Shown in pieces: positions 31,570 through 33,902 of a stretch of DNA of 33,902 bases (position 1 is the stretch's first letter; each line of letters opens with the position of its first letter). The notes under the pieces were generated by a model, which saw only the letters and a program-made list of their open reading frames with translations, did not search any database and was not told where the DNA came from. Source of the DNA: JAYXXU01 sp049301135 (GTDB lineage Bacteria; Pseudomonadota; Gammaproteobacteria; Pseudomonadales; Moraxellaceae); contig JBAQKP010000213.1 of the NCBI GenBank assembly GCA_049301135.1, positions 1 to 33,902 on the forward strand, in the 5' to 3' direction. The translations under genes were made by a program, and so were the position numbers.

Positions 31570-33120
31570 ATGAGCCAGACCTCAAACGATCAACCCGATC
31601 TGTCGGTAACAGCCGACGACGACAGCACACCTGCCCCGACCTCACGTCGTCGCAAGAGTGGCACGACTGCCGCAAAACCGGTGCGGAGCAGCCGAAAATC
31701 TGCGTCAGACTCTGTCACACCCGATAGCAGCAGCACTGCCGCTCCCCCGCGTACTCGCCGTACTGCCAGCAAAAGCACAGCAGCGATCAGCAGCACGCCG
31801 ACTTCAGCCCCAGCAAAAAAACAGGACGCTACCATGAGTAACCAACCTAGCATTCGTCGGGTCGCCATTTTGGGCGGCAATCGCATTCCATTTGCACGTT
31901 CAAATGGCGCGTACTTTACGGCATCCAACAGTGACATGCTGACCGCCGCCTTAAATGGCTTGGTTGAGCGTTTTAATCTACAAGGCAAACGTGTAGATGA
32001 AGTGGTTGCCGGTGCAGTGCTCAAGCACAGCCGCGATTTCAACATGACACGCGAGTGCGTATTATCGACCAAGCTTGCGCCAGAAACCGCAGCAATGGAC
32101 ATCCAACAAGCCTGTGGTACTGGCTTGCAAGCTGCGTTTATCGTCGCCAACAAAATCGCACTTGGCCAAATCGAAGTCGGCATTGCTGGCGGGGTCGATA
32201 CCACCTCTGACGCGCCGATTGCGTTTGGTAACAGCCTACGCCGCACCTTGCTGACCCTGAATATCGCCAAAACTGGTAAAGATCGCCTCAAAGCCCTGAG
32301 CAAAATCAACGTCAAAGATCTGATGGATGCTCCAAGCAACGGCGAGCCACGCACCGGTCTGTCGATGGGTGATCACCAAGCCATCACTGCACTGGAGTGG
32401 GGCATCACCCGCGAAGCACAGGACGAACTGGCCGCAAAAAGCCATCAGAACATGGCTCGTGCCTACGAAGAAGGTTTCTTTGATGATCTGATCAGTCCAT
32501 TTATGGGCGTCACCCGTGACACCAACTTGCGTGCTGACAGCTCAGTTGAAAAACTAGCCAAGCTAAAACCAGTGTTTGGTAAAGGCGAAAACGCCACCAT
32601 GACTGCGGGTAACTCGACGCCGCTGACCGATGGTGCATCCTGTGTGCTGCTAGCCTCAGAAGAGTGGGCAAAAGCCAATGGCCATGAAGTGCTTGCCTAC
32701 CTGACCTTTAGTGAAACTGCTGCGATTGACTTCTTAGGCAAAAAAGAAGGCTTGCTGATGGCACCTGCCTACGCTGTGCCACGGATGTTGGCGCGTGCGG
32801 GTCTGACTCTGCAAGACTTTGATTTCTACGAAATCCATGAAGCGTTTGCCTCACAAGTATTGTCCACCCTAAAAGCATGGGAAGATCCAGCGTTCTGTAA
32901 GGAGCGTCTAGGCTTAGATCAACCACTCGGTGCAATCGACCGTAGCAAACTGAACGTTAACGGCTCATCACTGGCGGCTGGACATCCATTTGCGGCCACT
33001 GGTGGTCGTATCGTCGCCAGCACCGCCAAGCTGTTGAACCAAAAAGGTTCAGGCCGCGCACTGATTTCGATCTGTGCGGCAGGTGGTCAAGGTGTCACCG
33101 CGATTATCGAAAAAGCTTAA
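31570..33120 (+). CDS. FadI-like acetyl-CoA C-acyltransferase with low-complexity N-terminal tail
   Basis: A thiolase that would cleave or form 3-ketoacyl-CoA. From the ATG at 31570 (GAAGAG site 6 bases upstream) it is 516 residues. The thiolase core starts at about residue 94 (RRVAILGGNRIPFARS) and has C182 (QQACGTGLQAA), H423 (IHEAFASQ), H472 (GHPFAATGG) and C502 (CAAGGQG), the full catalytic set. The GIAGGVDTTSDAPI and RLKALSKINVKDLMDAP blocks fit the FadI branch. Residues 1-88 are rich in Ser, Thr, Ala, Pro, Lys and Arg with almost no hydrophobic residues. An internal ATG at 31834 with AGGA 7 bases upstream would give a normal 428-residue FadI, so both starts may be used. A bidirectional terminator follows. 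Confidence 0.9.
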   Translation: MSQTSNDQPDLSVTADDDSTPAPTSRRRKSGTTAAKPVRSSRKSASDSVTPDSSSTAAPPRTRRTASKSTAAISSTPTSAPAKKQDATMSNQPSIRRVAILGGNRIPFARSNGAYFTASNSDMLTAALNGLVERFNLQGKRVDEVVAGAVLKHSRDFNMTRECVLSTKLAPETAAMDIQQACGTGLQAAFIVANKIALGQIEVGIAGGVDTTSDAPIAFGNSLRRTLLTLNIAKTGKDRLKALSKINVKDLMDAPSNGEPRTGLSMGDHQAITALEWGITREAQDELAAKSHQNMARAYEEGFFDDLISPFMGVTRDTNLRADSSVEKLAKLKPVFGKGENATMTAGNSTPLTDGASCVLLASEEWAKANGHEVLAYLTFSETAAIDFLGKKEGLLMAPAYAVPRMLARAGLTLQDFDFYEIHEAFASQVLSTLKAWEDPAFCKERLGLDQPLGAIDRSKLNVNGSSLAAGHPFAATGGRIVASTAKLLNQKGSGRALISICAAGGQGVTAIIEKA

Positions 33121-33137
33121 TCGCACGGTAACACGCT

Positions 33138-33175
33138 AAAAAAAGCCCTGACTCGTTACTGAGCAGGGCTTTTTT
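33138..33175. terminator. bidirectional terminator after the FadI-like gene
   Basis: AGCCCTG (33144-33150) pairs with CAGGGCT (33164-33170), extended by CTC/GAG in the loop; seven A residues precede and six T residues follow. It lies 17 bases past the thiolase stop and separates it from the tRNA-Arg gene. Confidence 0.93.
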
Positions 33176-33202
33176 ATTGCTTCTTTTTTTGGGCTGGTTT
33201 GG

Positions 33203-33232
33203 TTGCGACGCTGGCGGCGATTGTGCTTTAAT
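33203..33232 (+). promoter_or_regulatory. candidate promoter of tRNA-Arg
   Basis: TTGCGA (33203-33208) and an extended -10 TGC-TTTAAT (33224-33232) are spaced by 18 bases. The following GC-rich CCGCGCC is typical of discriminators in stringently controlled stable-RNA promoters. The tRNA starts about 35 bases further on. Confidence 0.55.
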
Positions 33233-33267
33233 CCGCGCCAAGCCGATCTTAGATCTCGCCGACCAAT

Positions 33268-33343
33268 GCGCTCGTAGCTTAACTGGATAGAGCAGTTGCC
33301 TCCTAAGTGACCGGCGTGGGTTCGAGTCCCGCCGAGCGCACCA
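33268..33343 (+). tRNA. tRNA-Arg (anticodon CCU)
   Basis: A 76-base tRNA with encoded CCA. The acceptor stem pairs GCGCTCG with CGAGCGC; the anticodon loop CTCCTAA carries CCT; the anticodon stem GTTGC/GTGAC has two G-T pairs; the T-arm is GTGGG/CCCGC around TTCGAGT. This tRNA is a common target for integrating elements, and a P4-type integrase gene starts 162 bases downstream. Confidence 0.96.
33321..33343 (+). other. predicted attachment core (att) in the 3' end of tRNA-Arg
   Basis: Elements with P4-type integrases usually recombine within the 3' end of a tRNA gene and restore it. The T-loop-to-CCA segment is therefore the likely attL core here. The matching repeat at the far end of the island is outside the window, so the exact core cannot be measured. 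Confidence 0.55.
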
Positions 33344-33448
33344 TTTCAAAGTTTCAACCTGTTTCAAATAGTACCAAAACCAAGACGGCATATAGATTTT
33401 TAGCCGATTAGCTGTTTCAATGCGTTTCAACCTGTTTCAAGTAGTACC
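33344..33448 (+). repeat. direct repeats and phased TTTCAA motifs next to att
   Basis: A 25-base sequence at 33351-33375 recurs at 33424-33448 with one mismatch, 73 bases apart. Each copy ends a set of three TTTCAA motifs: 33344, 33352, 33362 and 33415, 33425, 33435, spaced 8-10 bases, close to one helical turn. They lie between the tRNA 3' end and the integrase gene, where integrase arm-type sites are expected. Confidence 0.8.
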
Positions 33449-33506
33449 GTATTTTTTGCGGTACGAATGACGGCAGATCGCACATACCGCAAAGTTGATA
33501 CCGCAA
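33444..33506. promoter_or_regulatory. TACCGCAA repeats upstream of the integrase gene
   Basis: TACCGCAA occurs at 33485-33492 and 33499-33506 (14 bases apart, the second touching the integrase start codon) and in inverted form at 33456-33463. GTACCG/CGGTAC also forms a 6-bp hairpin at 33444-33464. These could be binding sites for a repressor or directionality factor that controls the integrase. Confidence 0.5.
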
Positions 33507-33902
33507 TGCCTAAATTAGTCGTACCGCTGAACGATGCGCAGATTAAAAAAGCCAAGCCAGCCGATAAACCCACAAAGATGTTTGATGGCGGCGGATTGTA
33601 TTTGCTGATCGATAAAAATGGCGGCAAGTTTTGGCGCTTTGACTACACGCGGCCAGTCGTCAAAAAACGCAATACAATCGCGCTGGGCGAATATCCAGAG
33701 GTCACTCTGGCCGATGCACGACGCAAACGCGACGAACTACGCAAACAGATCAACCAAGGCACCGACCCAAGCGAAGAAAAAAAGCGGATTGCATCTGAGA
33801 AAATACTTGAGCACAACGCCACGTTTAAGGCTGTGGCCGAGGATTGGCTCAAGCGGCAGAACTACGCACCGGCATCGATCAGCAAAGCCACTCGCCTACT
33901 CA
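33506..33902 (+). CDS. P4-type tyrosine recombinase/integrase, N-terminal part (runs off the window)
   Basis: The visible 132 codons read MPKLVVPLNDAQIKKAKPAD, then KMFDGGGLYLLIDKNGGKFW, RNTIALGEYPEVTLADARRK, and reach ATFKAVAEDWLKRQ. This is the DUF4102 arm-binding domain (about 1-90) plus the beginning of the SAM-like core-binding domain of P4/CP4-57-type integrases. The catalytic domain with R-H-R-Y lies beyond the window. An in-frame ATG at 33467 is possible, but the family start corresponds to 33506; neither has a good ribosome site. The gene points away from the tRNA-Arg, the standard layout for an island integrated at a tRNA 3' end. Confidence 0.93.
   Translation, partial: MPKLVVPLNDAQIKKAKPADKPTKMFDGGGLYLLIDKNGGKFWRFDYTRPVVKKRNTIALGEYPEVTLADARRKRDELRKQINQGTDPSEEKKRIASEKILEHNATFKAVAEDWLKRQNYAPASISKATRLL

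Noticed and set aside
31590..32354. 254-codon minus-strand frame antisense to the thiolase
   Set aside because: The Leu/Arg/Val-rich translation mirrors the Ser/Thr/Ala-rich tail and thiolase codons on the other strand; no start signals.
33344..33448. Direct repeats considered as a CRISPR array
   Set aside because: There are only two copies with one spacer, next to an integrase and tRNA; att arm sites explain them better.

Overview
The window looks like chromosomal DNA of a gammaproteobacterium in the order Pseudomonadales, most likely Moraxellaceae or a close relative. The main evidence is the run hemA (divergent) / TPR protein - lolB - ispE - tRNA-Gln - prs - rplY - pth, together with E. 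coli-like sequences of ClpB, YchF, PepN, OxyR and TrhO. Genus cannot be fixed by reading. Genes are densely packed on both strands.

Layout. 5-3599 (minus): a tight three-gene operon of a GNAT-like protein, a GH3-family adenylating enzyme and a tandem-GNAT protein; this is the least explained metabolic unit here. 3944-6547 (minus): clpB behind a clear sigma-32 promoter. 6742-8333: an acidic hypothetical protein, divergent from a secreted M23 peptidase. 8487-10345: alpha/beta hydrolase plus OxyR. 10346-10516: a structured intergenic segment with nested inverted repeats. 10517-11881 (minus): a PD-(D/E)XK-like hypothetical protein and a glutathione S-transferase, divergent from ychF. 13143-14217: two AT-richer overlapping genes of unknown role (a DUF3885-type protein and an orphan), likely acquired. 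14258-18915 (minus): CDP-alcohol phosphatidyltransferase, pepN, hemA. 19002-24845 (plus): TPR protein, lolB, ispE, two identical tRNA-Gln(UUG) genes, prs, rplY, pth. 25027-28724: panD, a DUF1289 protein, trhO, a DedA protein, a UPF0149 protein and a small acidic PA3496-type protein. 28882-33120: a fatty-acid module with MaoC-like hydratase and long FabG-type reductase on the minus strand, divergent from a FadI-like thiolase with an unusual low-complexity N-terminal tail.

The right edge (33268-33902) is the start of an integrated element: a tRNA-Arg(CCU) gene followed by 25-bp near-identical direct repeats, phased TTTCAA motifs, repeated TACCGCAA motifs and the N-terminal part of a P4-type tyrosine integrase that runs off the window. 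The island cargo is not visible.

Most of the window is ordinary housekeeping sequence. The best candidates for something undescribed are the GH3/GNAT operon, the AT-rich pair at 13143-14217, and the att/integrase control region at the right end. I do not see CRISPR arrays or transposases.
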